Shown one piece after another: positions 35,303-46,601 of a stretch of 64,000 nt of DNA. The translations under genes were made by a program, and so were the position numbers. Position 1 is the stretch's first letter. Each line of letters begins with the position of its first letter. The notes beneath the pieces were generated by a model. That model was not told the origin of the DNA. It searched no databases and saw only the letters and a list, made by a program, of their open reading frames with translations. The stretch comes from Tenrec ecaudatus (Eukaryota > Chordata > Mammalia > Afrosoricida > Tenrecidae): the NCBI RefSeq assembly GCF_050624435.1, contig NC_134539.1, forward strand, positions 121,007,525 through 121,071,524. The letters are read 5' to 3'.

Positions 35303-36000
35303 TCATAATATTCTGTGCGACTGAATTTTGTGAAGGGATATATAATCTAGTCCCTCACTGCTGTAATAGACCTCTTCCCCATAGATTAATGGGGTGAGAG
35401 TTACCACAGGTTTCATGAGTCCAGATTGTCCCTCGGGGCCTGTGCACCACAAGATTTTCCTGCTCTGCCATACCATCTCTGATCTACCTCTCCTATTCCT
35501 CCCATGGCAAAGTCTGGGGCGCCCAGCAGCCAGGCTTTGAGCCACTGTTGATAGCTCATGACAGAGATAGCCCCTGAAGCCAGTAGTTCTGAGAATTTCT
35601 TTCCCTCGATAGTTAGATCCATAAATGGATGCTCCTGTTTGTCTAGAATAGCACTCCAAAATATCCCGACTCCCAGATTTGCGTGCCTGTCCCTCAGCGG
35701 TATTATTTTTATTTCTAGCATAAGGGAGTAATAACAGTTGTCCTAAACTGTCTCCCTTCTTTATGGTCCAGGGCACGCTGGATCTGACCATCACCTTAAT
35801 TTCTCCATCATAGTCCTGATTAATCACATCTGTGATAGTTTGTACTCTGAGAACATTCTAATTAGATTTCCCTAATAAAAGCCCAATTGTGCCTTTGGAT
35901 AAAAGGCCCCCAAATTTCTGTCCCGATTGCAGTAGGTTTATTGTCTTATAAAAGCCGGATGTCTTCTTGACTGGTCAAATTTAGTGAGTTCCCCCTGCAC
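35303..36000 (-). pseudogene. pro: endogenous retrovirus pro fragment (dUTPase plus protease)
   Basis: The minus strand carries the dUTPase C-terminal block (DYDGEIKV around 35795-35825) followed in another frame by the aspartic protease region (35413-35721). At the protease active site (35572-35580) the residues read ASG instead of the catalytic Asp-Thr/Ser-Gly, so no activity is possible. The order dUTPase then protease between gag and pol is typical of betaretroviruses. A frame change falls inside the segment. Confidence 0.75.
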
Positions 36001-36214
36001 ATGGAGGAGAGCCACATGCCTGATAGGTCTTGGGGGAGCGGGCATCAGACTGAGGACCTGGTAGCATTTCCTATGGAACTCTGCATTGGAGGGAGGACTG
36101 TCCCCTGTGCTCCATTCAAAGGGGCTCAGAGGGGCTCAGAACACGCCCCCTTAAGCATTTTTTTGGCTGGGCATTACTTCATGGTAAATACTCTCCATTG
36201 TTAAACCTCAAATA

Positions 36215-38880
36215 TCAATTCTTTGCCCAGTGTGTGCCTCTATCGTGGGGGCAAAGTCCAGGTTCCTTGGAGCCCATCTCGGGCTCTCTCCCGGGGTCTT
36301 TCCCACTGTGAATTGTCATGTTCTTTTGCAATATCTCCTTGTAGTCTCTCTGATAATGTCCCTCTGCTCCACATGTAAAGCATCTCCTGTTAGGTCTAGT
36401 GTAATTTGCCAAAGCAGTAGCCATGAGGTTGGCCCTGTGCTCATCTGTCCCTACATTCCTGCATATCCTGATACAGTCTAACAGCATGCTCTGTTCCTTG
36501 AAAGGAATATATATATATATATTTTTTTATTTTACATTTTATTAGGGACTCATACAACTCTTACCACAATCCATACATATACATACATCAATTGTATAAA
36601 GCACATCCATACATTCCCTGCCCCAATCATTCTCAAGGCATTTGCTCTCCACTTAAGCCCCTTGCATCAGGTCCTCTTTTTTTTCCCCCCCTCCCTCCCC
36701 ATTCCCCCCTCCCTCATATGCCCTTAGTAATTTATACATCGTTGTTTTGTCATATCTTGCCCTGTCCGGAGTCTCCCTTCCCCCCTTCTCTGCTGTCCCT
36801 CTCCCAGGGAAGAGGTCACATGTGGATCCTTGTACTCAGTTCCCCCTTTCCAACCCACTCACCCTCCACTCTCCCAGCATCGTCCCTCACACCCTTGGTC
36901 CTGAAGGTATCATCCACTCTGGATTCCCTGTACCTCCAACCCTCATATGCACCAGTGTACAGCCTCTGTCCTATCCAGCCCTGCAAGGTAGAATTCGGAT
37001 CATGGTAGTTGGGGGGAGGAAGCATCCAGGATCCGGGGGAAAGCTGTGTTCTTCATCGATACTACCTCACACCCTAATTAACCCATCTCCTCTCCTAAAC
37101 CCCTCTATGAGGGGATCTCCATTGGTCGACACTTGGGCCTTGGGTCTCCACTCTGCACTTCCCCCTTCATTTAATATGATATATATATATACATATATAT
37201 ACATACATATATACATATACACATATATACACATGCATACACACACTTATATCTTTTTTTTTTTTTTTTGCATGATGCCTTATACCTGGTCCCTTGGGCA
37301 CCTCGTGATCGCACTGGCCGGTGTGCTTCTTCCATGTGGGCTTATTTGCTTCTGAGCTAGATGGCCACTTGTTCACCTTCAAGCCTTTAAGACCCCAGAC
37401 ACTATCTCTTTTGATAGCCGGGCACCATCAGCTTTCTTCACCACATTTGCTTATGCACCCATTTGTCTTCAGTGATCCTATCATGGAGGTGTGCAGTCAA
37501 TGATATGATTTTTTGTTCTTTGATGCCTGGTAACTGATCCCTTTGGGACCACTCGATCACACAGGCTGGTGTGTTCTTCCATGTGGACTTTGAAAGGACT
37601 ATATATTGACATGATATATTCAAGTTCTCAAATGCTAATGTAAGAATAAAGTTATCCACTGCCTCTGTCTGCCACATTCTTGTGGACTGCATTCTGTAAT
37701 CTGGATATAAAATCTACATAGGGCTTATCATTTCTTTGCTTCACTGCTGTGTAACTTGGCCGCCTGCTTCCTGATGGTATTGTTTTCTCCCAGACCTTTA
37801 GGGAGACTTCTCGTACCTGTGTGAATGTCTGCTCATTAAACTGCAGCTGTGACTCAACTGTGATGTAATTCTCATCTCCTAGCAGCTGATGAATCCTTAT
37901 ATCTATATCCTCTTCTGCATTTTTGCATGCTCGTGAAAGGGCTGTTTTGTTCCACGACATTTGATATTGAAAAGATTCTGAAGGCAAGAGGCATGCTTTC
38001 TTTATCACTCTCCAGTCGGAAGGGATCCAGTATTTATCTTATCATACTAATTACAAATGGGGACTCTGGGCCAAAGTTAGATACAGTTTGCTTGAGATCT
38101 TTCAGTAGCTTAAAGGGAGAGGCTGGTCTTGAATCCCTTGTGGGTGCTGCTCGTTAGGCTGCCTGTCTATAACTCTAACAGCACAAGCCACTCTTAATTC
38201 TAAATCTGCTTCCTGAGCTATGCTCTTCTCTACCTGTGAATGCAGAGGTGCCTTCCTACACCCTGCTTCTTTGCTTCTCACTTCCGGAACCTGACCTTCT
38301 ATGTTAAATCTCTCCACTTGTTTTTCTTTGCATCTAATCTCATCTCTCCCTCTAGCACTGACTTGCTTGATTGTATTGTGATTCTCTGTGCTATATTTTG
38401 GTGGTGGCGAGATGTTTCTAGTTTGATATCTCCTTCTGATTCAGACTTCATTTTCTCAGCTCTGTTTAAAATCTTCTCATCTGCCTGATACTCATTCTGC
38501 CTGCTTCTCATCTGATTTAAGTTTGCACAGCTTAGAGGCTTCTCACTCCTCTGCTGGTCTTGTTCCTTTGCTCTCTCACTCTACAGAGGCTCCAACACTG
38601 TTTTAATCTGTACCCACAGGACCCAAGTCTCCATGGGCATGCTCTGTCCTTCCCTGTGGGCCTTTCTTAAATTCATGGCTACCATATCCCAGATCTCCAT
38701 ATCAACCATTCCTGGCTCCAGAAAAGAAGTATTACATTTCTTTACCACTTGAAGAAATTCTTTCATTTTCTTGTTAGCACTACATTTTGTTTCTTCAAGA
38801 GGTGGCAAAGCGTGATACTGTACTCTGTATCTTTGCTCTTTGCCTGAACTATATCTCACTCAGACTAAAAAACACACTCA
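36215..38880 (-). pseudogene. gag: endogenous retrovirus gag, broken
   Basis: Minus-strand gag remains in several frames. A matrix-like N-terminal piece is at 38581-38859. A capsid piece at 37652-38008 contains the major-homology-region-like block (RNDKPYVDFISRLQ). Nucleocapsid at 36215-36487 has a zinc knuckle CFTCGAEGHYQRDY (36341-36381) whose last cysteine is a tyrosine, and a second knuckle that has lost cysteines. A family X element (36514-37589) splits capsid from nucleocapsid. Multiple frame breaks; not functional. Confidence 0.8.
36514..37589 (-). mobile_element. family X copy inside the retroviral gag
   Basis: 1.08-kb antisense copy flanked by TTGAAAGGAATATATA (36498-36513) and TTGAAAGGACTATATA (37590-37605), one mismatch. 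It has a second, truncated copy of the tandem module at its 5' end, and a (TA/CA)n microsatellite at about 37177-37250. The 202-codon plus-strand frame inside it is a chance frame. Confidence 0.9.
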
Positions 38881-38985
38881 AAAATAAATAAACTTAAAAA
38901 AATATTTTCCAGATTCACCATCTCTGTCTGATGAGGCTGTACAATTGTTACATGGGATATAACTCAAAAGCGTTATTTTCCTACT

Positions 38986-39003
38986 GCCACATGATGGGTG
39001 CCA
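38986..39003 (-). promoter_or_regulatory. retroviral primer binding site, tRNA-Lys type
   Basis: Read on the minus strand, TGGCACCCATCATGTGGC matches the complement of the 3' end of tRNA-Lys(1,2) at 14 of 18 positions by my recollection. It lies two bases downstream of an LTR-like end (CCTACA), upstream of gag. This fits a class II endogenous retrovirus. Confidence 0.7.
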
Positions 39004-39005
39004 TT

Positions 39006-39237
39006 TGTAGGGGAATGGCCAGCCCCCCACCCCCCCACCCCCCCACCCCCCGCTCATGCTCTCCCGCTCTCCCCACGTGGACCACCAAGAGGGTTGTGGT
39101 GAGCATGCTACCATGATATGTGTCTGACTCCATTGTTTCAATCTCTCTTCTATCTCTCATGTTCTCCATGGCTTTACTATAATCTTTACTTATTGCCGTA
39201 CAATTGCGCCTACTGGACCAGTGATGCTGTGTTAGGG
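39006..39237 (-). mobile_element. partial 5' LTR or leader of the retroviral segment
   Basis: About 230 bp directly 5' of the primer binding site on the minus strand, ending CCCCTACA. It contains four runs of six or seven G (plus-strand C-runs at 39023-39051). Its start is cut by the junction with the outer LTR-like element, so it is likely only the R/U5 part of an LTR. Confidence 0.5.
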
Positions 39238-39447
39238 TTCTTTTCACTCACACATATTAGTGTCCATGAATTTGTTTCTCTAATCTACCCAGACTAACAC
39301 AACAACAAATGCCACACCATGTCTCTTGATTATGTTATTCCAGGCATAGTAAATCAAATGATATTCTGATTTAAAATAGCCAATACCCGTCCGTTTAAAC
39401 TCACGAAATCCTAGGATCTAGATCTTTAGGAATTCCATTTCATTTTT

Positions 39448-40126
39448 TTAAACATTTTATTAGGGGCTCATACAACTCTTATCACAATCCATACATATAC
39501 GTACATCAATTATATAAAGCACATCTGTACATTCTTTGCCCTAATCATTTTCTTTTCATTTTTTAACATTTTATTAGGGGCTCATACAACTCTTATCACA
39601 ATCCATGCATATACATACATCAATTGTATAAAGCACATCCGTACATTCTTTGCCCTAACCACTCTCAAAGCATTTGCTCTCCACTTAAGCCCTCCACATC
39701 AGGTCCTCTGTTTTTTCTCCCTCCCTCCCCGCTCCCCCCTCCCTCACTAGCCCTTGATAATCCACAGATTGTTATTTTGTCATATCTTGCCCTATCTGGA
39801 GTCTCCCTTCCCCCCCTTCTCTGCTGTCCCTCTCCCAGGGAGGAGGTCACATGTGGATCCTTATAATCAGTTCCCCCTTTCCAACCCACTCACCCTCCAC
39901 TCTCCCAGCATCGCCCCTCACACCCCTGGTCCTGAAGGTATCATCCACCCTGGGTTCCCTGTGCCTCCAGCTCCCATATGCACCAGTGTACAACCTCTGC
40001 CCTATCCAGTCCTGCAAGGTAGAATTCGGATCATGGTAGTTGGGGGGAGGAAGCATCCAGGATCTGGGGGAAAGCTGTGTTCTTTATCGGTACTACATCG
40101 CACCCGGACTGACCCATCTCCTCTCC
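39448..40126 (-). mobile_element. family X, duplicated-tail subfamily, longer copy
   Basis: A 679-bp antisense copy flanked by the perfect 17-bp repeat AATTCCATTTCATTTTT at 39431-39447 and 40127-40143. Its 3' end is duplicated with the same junction (AAATGATTAGGGCAAAG on the minus strand) as the short copies at 9214 and 30669. Confidence 0.9.
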
Positions 40127-40504
40127 AATTCCATTTCATTTTTAACAACTCCCAATTTTCTGAGATTCATACTTCACACATCACAAGTTCTACACATTAG
40201 CAGATTTTTTCAGCTGTTTCTCCTGACTTTGAGTTGTGCTCCAGCAGCCAATGAAGATCCTGCAGGCTTAACCAACTCCAGTCACCATGGTCAACTCCCT
40301 CTGAGATATCAGTTCAGTCACAATTTGAGTGCTCTCAGACCTGAGGGGCCCATCCTCCAGCATTATCTCCGACAATGTTCTGCTTCAATTCTTTCTTAAA
40401 TATCTGACAGTGTTTGAAAGCTATGCATAAAGTTTCAGTAGCCTTTCTCTGAAGTGGGGAGATGAATCCTTCTCTGTGGTCTGATTTTAAAGAAAAATTT
40501 CACT

Positions 40505-40775
40505 GGGAGTTCTTATAGATATTATCACAATCCATAGTTCAATTAGATCAAGCATAGTTGTACAATTGCTGCCACCAAATTTTTAAAACATTTTCTTTCT
40601 TCATGAACTCTTTGATATCAGCTCCCCTTTATCCCCTCCTTCCCCCACCCTAGGAACTCTTGTTATGATATTTTATAATATATATATTTTTTACCATATA
40701 TTATCCCATCCAATGTATTCATTCATTTACCAATCTGTTATTCGTTCCCTTGAGTGGGGTCCCCTCATCATAATC
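40505..40775 (-). mobile_element. diverged family X relative
   Basis: Antisense block with the same order of words as family X 3' ends (TTATCACAATCCATAGTTC, then AAAACATTTTCTTTCTTC, then ATCAGCTCCCC) but strongly diverged, so it is an older insertion in RTE1. Confidence 0.55.
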
Positions 40776-41082
40776 AGTTCCTCCTTCCCTGTCGTAGTCT
40801 GGAAGCTCCACTGAAACCTGTTCACTTTAGTTGACCCTGCTGGCATTTGAAATACCAGTGACATAGCTTCCAGCATCACAGCAACACACAAGCCACCACA
40901 GTATGACAAACTGACAGACAATGGTGGTGAAATCTTATTACTAACTCTTACTAGTCTAATTCAAGCCCTGGTGGCATAGAGATTATGTGTTGGGTTGCTA
41001 ATTTCAAGGTCAGCAGTTTGAAACCAAAAGCTGCTCCATGGGAAAAAGACAAGGATTCAACTCCCATAAAGAATTAGTCACT

Positions 41083-42034
41083 CATTGGGCCTCCACTCAA
41101 GTACTCCCTCAATACAATAATACTTTGTTCTATTAAATTGGCATTCCATGATGCTCACCTTCCTGATACGATCGCTGAAGACAAAGCCAGTGCATAAGCA
41201 AATGTGGTGAAGAAAGCTGATGGAGCCCAGCTATCAAAAGATATAGCATCTGGGGTCTTAAAGGCTTGAAGGTGAACAAGCGGTCATCTATCTCAGAAGC
41301 AACAAAGCCCACATGTAAGAAGCATACCAGCCTGTGTGATCACAAGGTGTCTAAGGGATCAGAGATCAGGCATCAAAGAGCAAAAAAGTCAAATCACTGT
41401 GAATGAAGGGGAGTGCAGATTGGGGTCCCAGGACCCATCTGTAGGCAACAGGACATTCCTTTCCAGAAGGGTAGTGTGGAGGAGACAAACCATTCAGGGT
41501 GCAGTGTAACAATGATAAAACATACAACTTTCCTCCAGTTCCTAAATGCTTCCTCTCCCCTCCTCCCCTCTATCATGATCCCAATTCTACCTTACAAATC
41601 TGGCTAGACCAGAAGATGTACACTGGTAGAGATAGGAACTGGAAACACAGGGAATCCAGGTCATATGAACCCTTCAGGACCAGTGGTGAGAGTGGCAATA
41701 CCGGGAGGGGAGAGAGAGGGTGGGGTGGACAGGGGGAACTGATTACAAGGATCTACATATAACCTCCTCCCTGGGGGTGAACAACAGAAATGTGGGTGAA
41801 AGGAGATATCAGACAGTGTAAGATATGACAAAATAATAATAATTTATAAATTGTCAAGGGTTCGTGATGGAACGGGGAGTGGGGAGGAAAAGGAAAAAAT
41901 GAGCTGATACCAAGGGCTCAAGCAGAAAGCAAATGTTTTGAGAATGAGGATGGCAACAAATGTACAAATGTGCTTTACACATGGATGTATGGATTGTGAT
42001 AAGAGTTGTATGAGCCCCCAATAAATGATAAAAA
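41083..42034 (+). mobile_element. family X copy, first at shared site
   Basis: 0.95-kb plus-strand copy with a single internal module, ending CCCCCAATAAATGAT plus an A-tail. Flanked by AAAGAATTAGTCAC. Confidence 0.9.
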
Positions 42035-42048
42035 AAAGAATTAGTCAC

Positions 42049-43943
42049 CGACAGAGAACTAACAGAGAGGTTTGTGGGGCCAGCCCCAATCCTAGCTACA
42101 TGGACCCCATCCCCAGAAAAATATACTACAGAGAAAAGCACTGAAGATACAGCTCAGGGAGAGGGACAAGTCAGCTCAGAACACACTGGAGCAAGCTAAG
42201 AGGGAAGATAAAGAGAGGTGGGGAGTGGACTGCATCCTGGCCCACCAAGCCCTGATGATGATATTCCTGCTGGGAGCAGCCAATGCACAGAGAGGATCAT
42301 AGGGCTGCCCCCACCTCAAGATACAGCATCCCCTCACTGACCCATAGCACTATGTAGGACAACATTGGAGACACAGTGAGGGAATTGTGCCCAGTCTGAC
42401 CCCCCACACACCAGAGTGAAACATGAAAGGAATGTAACAGAGCAGCAAGGGGAGCAAAACAATGAAGTCCCCAAGGAATCCCAAATATAGACTTTGGGGG
42501 CAGTTCTTGGTACCTCATCAGACTCAATCAGAAAACATTCACAAAGGTCAACAAACAGACCTGGAACTATCTATAGGCTTCCCCCCCCCCCATGTCTATC
42601 TATATAAGATAGATTGGATAAACAATCCCGGGAAGAAAACAATGGGATCAATGGTTCTGGGCAGTGGGATATGGGAGAGGGGGAGATGGAGGAAAGGAAG
42701 AGGATAGTCAAAACCCAGGGACAAGGGAATAACAAGTGATCTAAATTCAATGGTGAGGAGGGTGTAGAATGCCTGGTGGGGTTTGATCAAATGCAATGTA
42801 GCCGAGAGGAATTACAGAAAGCCAAATGAAGGTCAAACATGATAGTGGGACAAGAGGAAAGTAAAGGGAAATGGATGAAAGAACTAGGAGGCAAAGATAT
42901 AAAGATATAAATACAGACACATACATATGTGAATATTTTTATATATAATGATAGGGAAATAGATCTATGTACATTTATTTATATGGTAAGTATTAAGGCA
43001 GCAGATGGACAGTGGACCTCTACTCAAGTACTCCCTCAATGCAAGAACACTTTGTTCTAATAACCTAGCATTCTGTGATGCTCACCTTCCCAACATGATA
43101 GCTGAAGACAAAATGGGTGCATAAGCAAATGTGGTGAAGAAAGCTGATGGTGCCCAGCTATTAAAAGGAATAGCATATGGGGTCTTAAAAGGTTTGAGGA
43201 TAAACAAGCAGTCATCTAGCTGGGAAACAACAAAGCCCACATGGATGAAGCACCTCAGCCTGTGTGATCATGAGGTGTCAAAAGGATCAAGTATCAAGCA
43301 TCAGAAGACCCAAAACAAACAATCATATCGATGGGAATGAGGGAGGGTTGAGTGGAGACCCAAAGCCCATCTGTAAACAATTGGACATTCCTTCACAGAA
43401 GGGTCGCAAGGAAGGGACAAGCCAGCCAGGGTGCAGTATAGCACCGATGAAACATACAACATTCCTCTGGTTCTTTAATGCTTCCTTCCCCGCCATCATG
43501 ACCCCAGTTCTTACAAATCCGGCTAGACCAGAGCATGTACACTAGTACAGATAAGAGCTCTCAACACATGGAATCCAGGACAGATCAACCCCTCAGGAAC
43601 AATAAAGAGGATAGGGGGAAGGGGAAAGGAGAAAGGGGAAACCAGTCTCAATGGTTGATGTATAACCCCTCCCCACCCCAACTGAGGGTGATGAACAACA
43701 GAAACATTAGTGAAGGGAGACAGTGGATGGTCTAAGATACAAAAATAATAAAAATTTATAATTTATCAAGGGGTCATGAGAATAGGAGGGAAGGGGGGAG
43801 GAAAAAAATGAGGAGTTGATACTAAGGGCTCAAGTAGAGAGAAAATGTTTTGAACATGGCAACATGTGTACAAATATACTTGACACAATTGATATATAGA
43901 TTGTTATAAGAGCTGTAAGAAGCACCAATAAAATGATTTAAAA
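42049..43943 (+). mobile_element. family X, near-full-length, second at shared site
   Basis: 1.9-kb plus-strand copy ending CACCAATAAAATGATT and an A-tail. It reaches the distal 5' region (GGGGCCAGCCCCAATCC). Flanked by ATTAGTCAC words. Confidence 0.9.
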
Positions 43944-44371
43944 AAATTAGTCACTGCAACCTACAGGGGAAGTTCTATCCTGTCCTATGGGATCACTATG
44001 AGTTGGCATGGCCCTGATGACAGTAATTTTGCTTTGGTTTGGTTATTAGTCTAATTGAGTTTTCTATTTCTTTGGTCTAGATCTCTATCCTTATATTCAA
44101 AGGAAAGTTTTAAATTATTAAATAGAGAAAAGAAGAAAAATATTATTAGTTTTTAAAAAAGAAATGCATGTTACTATTAAGAAACAACACAAGTATATAA
44201 ATGCAGCTTCTAGTCCTCTCTAATCCCAATGGCCAGAAGTAATTATTGTTAAATTTAATGCACATCTTCCCAAATTTTTATGTAAGCAACTGGAACTCCC
44301 ATACATTGGTCATTGTATTGTACATTGGTACAACTATTTTTGGAAACTGGCATCATATACTAAAGTTGAAT

Positions 44372-45290
44372 ATGGCGCGAGCCAGTGCAATAAAGGAAAG
44401 TTACTTGGTGTGACCTTTCTATCCATAGCCTTTGTAACCCTCACCCAATCACTAGGTGGGAGCAAACATATAAAGTGTAGAGGATTCTAACTTGGGGATT
44501 GATCAGCTTTGCAATTTTGCTAGGTATCAAGTAAGCTATTTCAGAAGTAAGAATAGAGACTCTCACTACCACCATGCAAGAAGAGCCAGGAGTGAAGTGC
44601 GCATGAGATCCCTGTGTGACGTGTCAGGGGCAGTGTGAAGTGGCAGTGACAGCAGAGGCACCAGAAGCCAAGCCCCCAGCCATACGATGGAGTAGTGGGT
44701 TTCCCAGTCCATGGAAGGAAGCTGCCTAGTCTCTGCTCCTTGCAAAAGGAGCTTTGCGACACTTGACTGAGAAAGGTGGAGTCTGAGGCGCTACGTGGCT
44801 AAGAGGTCCAGAGAAAGATGTGCCTACGTGGCTGAGAAAAGTGTTTAAAGACAAAATGACTGTATCTTTAATGTCTTTGATCCTCATTTGTGACATGTTA
44901 ACTTTCCTAATAAACAAACAAACAAACCAAAAACCTCACTGCCATCAAATTATGCTGACTTGTGAGACCCTATAAAGATAGGGTAGAACTGACCCTTCGA
45001 GTTTCCAAGACCAACTGTTTTTGGGAGTAGAAAGCGCCGTGTGTTTCTCCCACAGACCAGCTGGTGGTTTCAAACTGTGGCAGCGCAAGGTGTAGCCACT
45101 AAACCACGAGGCTCCCACCTGCCCTAGTAAACTCTTCGCTTGTGAATGTTGCCTGTGAGTTCTGTGGGTCAGTGCCACAGATTGTCATCGAATTGACCAG
45201 AGCAATCAAGTGGCGTCGGAGAGATGGTTGGTGTCAGAACAGTATAAAGAAGCACGATTGACCTCTACCTCAGTGAACATCAGGGGGCAA
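44372..45290 (+). mobile_element. LTR-like element of unknown family (tentative)
   Basis: Foreign block inside L1. It has a CATATAAAG box near 44467, transcript-like sequence, an AATAAAC near 44909, and an AfroSINE at 44933-45117. Near 45220 comes the word TTGGTGTCAGAAC, often found just after retroviral LTRs. The ends are not defined. Confidence 0.4.
44933..45117 (-). repeat. AfroSINE
   Basis: An antisense copy from ACCTCACTGCCATCAAA to ACCACGAGGCTCCC. Confidence 0.8.
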
Positions 45291-45890
45291 ATTTGTGCCC
45301 CCTGCCTTCTCTCACAACAGCTTCACTCCTTGGTATATACCCAACAGTAATGAAATAAAATATAAGTTAAGAAATGTTCACAGAGGCATATCCACAATAG
45401 CCTCAAACTAGGCATAACCTAGTTGTAGACCAGTTAAAGAAAATGTGCTATATTTATTGACAGTACTATATAAAGCAATGGGCATTAACTAACTATAGCA
45501 ACATTTTACACAGCTATCTATCCCAAACAATGATAATCAAAGAAGTCAGATACAAAGGAAAATATTCAATATGATTATATAAAGTTCAAAACATAAAATC
45601 ACCTATAGCGCTGGACAGCGGGAAGTGGTTATCCAAGGAGAGGTAGATTAGGACTTGAAGGGGTGCCGTGAAGGGGCATGTGGGCTGTTAAGAGTGTGCT
45701 GGTGGTTTGATAATTTACTGAACTGAAAAGTGACACAGTAAAAAATATATTGAAAGGATTATTTTAATAGTTCCTTAAGTTTCCATTGGAAGAATATTTA
45801 TTACTTTACCCAATTCTACATTGATTGGACATTTATATTAAACCTAGTTTTAAAATTTCTCTTATAATGTAATACTGTAAAGAACAACCT

Positions 45891-46012
45891 TACATTTGCA
45901 TCCCACTGCTTCCCTCACCCCTCCTCAAACTTTAAACTCCTCCCACCCTTTTCTGTCCTGCCTTGTTTGGTAATGACTTTCAAATAAATAAATGCTTTAC
46001 ACACGGGGAAAA
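45891..46012 (+). pseudogene. truncated poly(A)-tailed retrocopy of unknown RNA
   Basis: A 122-bp pyrimidine-rich insert, then CAAATAAATAAATGC, then GGGG and an A-run. It is flanked by the perfect 12-bp repeat AAAGAACAACCT at 45879-45890 and 46013-46024. It looks like the 3' UTR end of a cellular mRNA, 5'-truncated. I do not recognise the parent gene. Confidence 0.7.
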
Positions 46013-46024
46013 AAAGAACAACCT

Positions 46025-46601
46025 CATAGATGCATTTATATTTCCACATTTATGAATATCTGTAAGATACATTTCTAGTAGATGAATTAGTGCTCTAAGA
46101 GGAATACACATTTTAAATCTTGATGACCTTGGTCATATGACACTTAAAAAAAGGATGAACTAACGCAGTTTCATCAACAGAATGTAGTTGCCTAATTCCT
46201 ATAACCTGGAAATTACTGGATAGTATTGGTTTTTTACGTTGTTGCTTCTATAGCAGGTGAAAACTACTTCTCACTACTTCACGTACTTTAATTTTTAGAA
46301 TATTGGTGAAGTTGAAACCCTTTTTATGTTATTATCCACTTGTTTATTATTTTAATGAGATGCCTATTCATGTTTATGCTTCTCCCTTTTTTTAGAGTTG
46401 TTCTCTTCATATATATGTGTGCACCAAGTTAGTATTTTATATATATATAAGATATATATTTTTTACTCATTTGGTACAAAATATATTCCTGGTTGGCTAT
46501 TTGGAGTTGGTTTTCATTTACTGTGTTTTGTGGTGTGAGAAGAAACCATTTAAATTTTATGTGATTAAAAAAAATACTTGTATTGTATGTATCTTCTCAA
46601 A
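46025..46601. other. unassigned AT-rich sequence
   Basis: A TA-rich tract near 46410-46460. No gene recognised. Confidence 0.4.

Larger units (their letters stand above)
33938..39301 (-). mobile_element. LTR-type element containing a broken retroviral segment
   Basis: Read on the minus strand it begins TGTGTTAGTC and ends ACTACCACA. It is flanked by ACAAC at 33933-33937 and 39302-39306, and removing the element joins RTE1 sequence seamlessly. The outer parts (33938-34407 and 39238-39301) belong to a solo LTR-like repeat related to that at 29727-30324. The middle (34408-39237) is a betaretrovirus-like segment. A roughly 23-bp stretch of the outer element occurs on both sides of it (34386-34407 and 39238-39262, imperfect). 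Confidence 0.7.
33745..40925 (-). mobile_element. RTE1 LINE copy, heavily interrupted
   Basis: Antisense RTE1 pieces: 3' end at 33745-33850, then (after an internal deletion) endonuclease region at 33853-33937, 39302-39447 and 40127-40490, and 5' leader at 40775-40925. The interruptions are the LTR-type composite at 33938-39301, family X at 39448-40126 and a diverged family X-like block at 40505-40775. Broken and inactive. Confidence 0.8.
40965..44040 (+). repeat. AfroSINE split by two family X copies
   Basis: SINE head at 40965-41082 and tail at 43944-44040. The words AAAGAATTAGTCACT (41068-41082), AAAGAATTAGTCAC (42035-42048) and AAATTAGTCACT (43944-43955) mark three copies of the same target site. 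Confidence 0.85.
44275..45780 (+). mobile_element. old L1 fragment, interrupted
   Basis: L1 ORF2/3' UTR words before (GGAACTCCCATACATTGG) and after (TTGGTATATACCCAACAG, AGAAGTCAGATACAAAGG) an inserted LTR-like block at about 44372-45290. Confidence 0.7.

Noticed and set aside
36747-37355. 202-codon plus-strand open frame
   Set aside because: It lies entirely inside a family X copy, on the antisense strand of that element, and is not conserved in other copies.
34408-39237. An active or complete retrovirus
   Set aside because: gag, pro and RT are in broken frames, catalytic residues of protease and RT are changed, integrase, env and 3' LTR are missing, and another element is inserted in gag.
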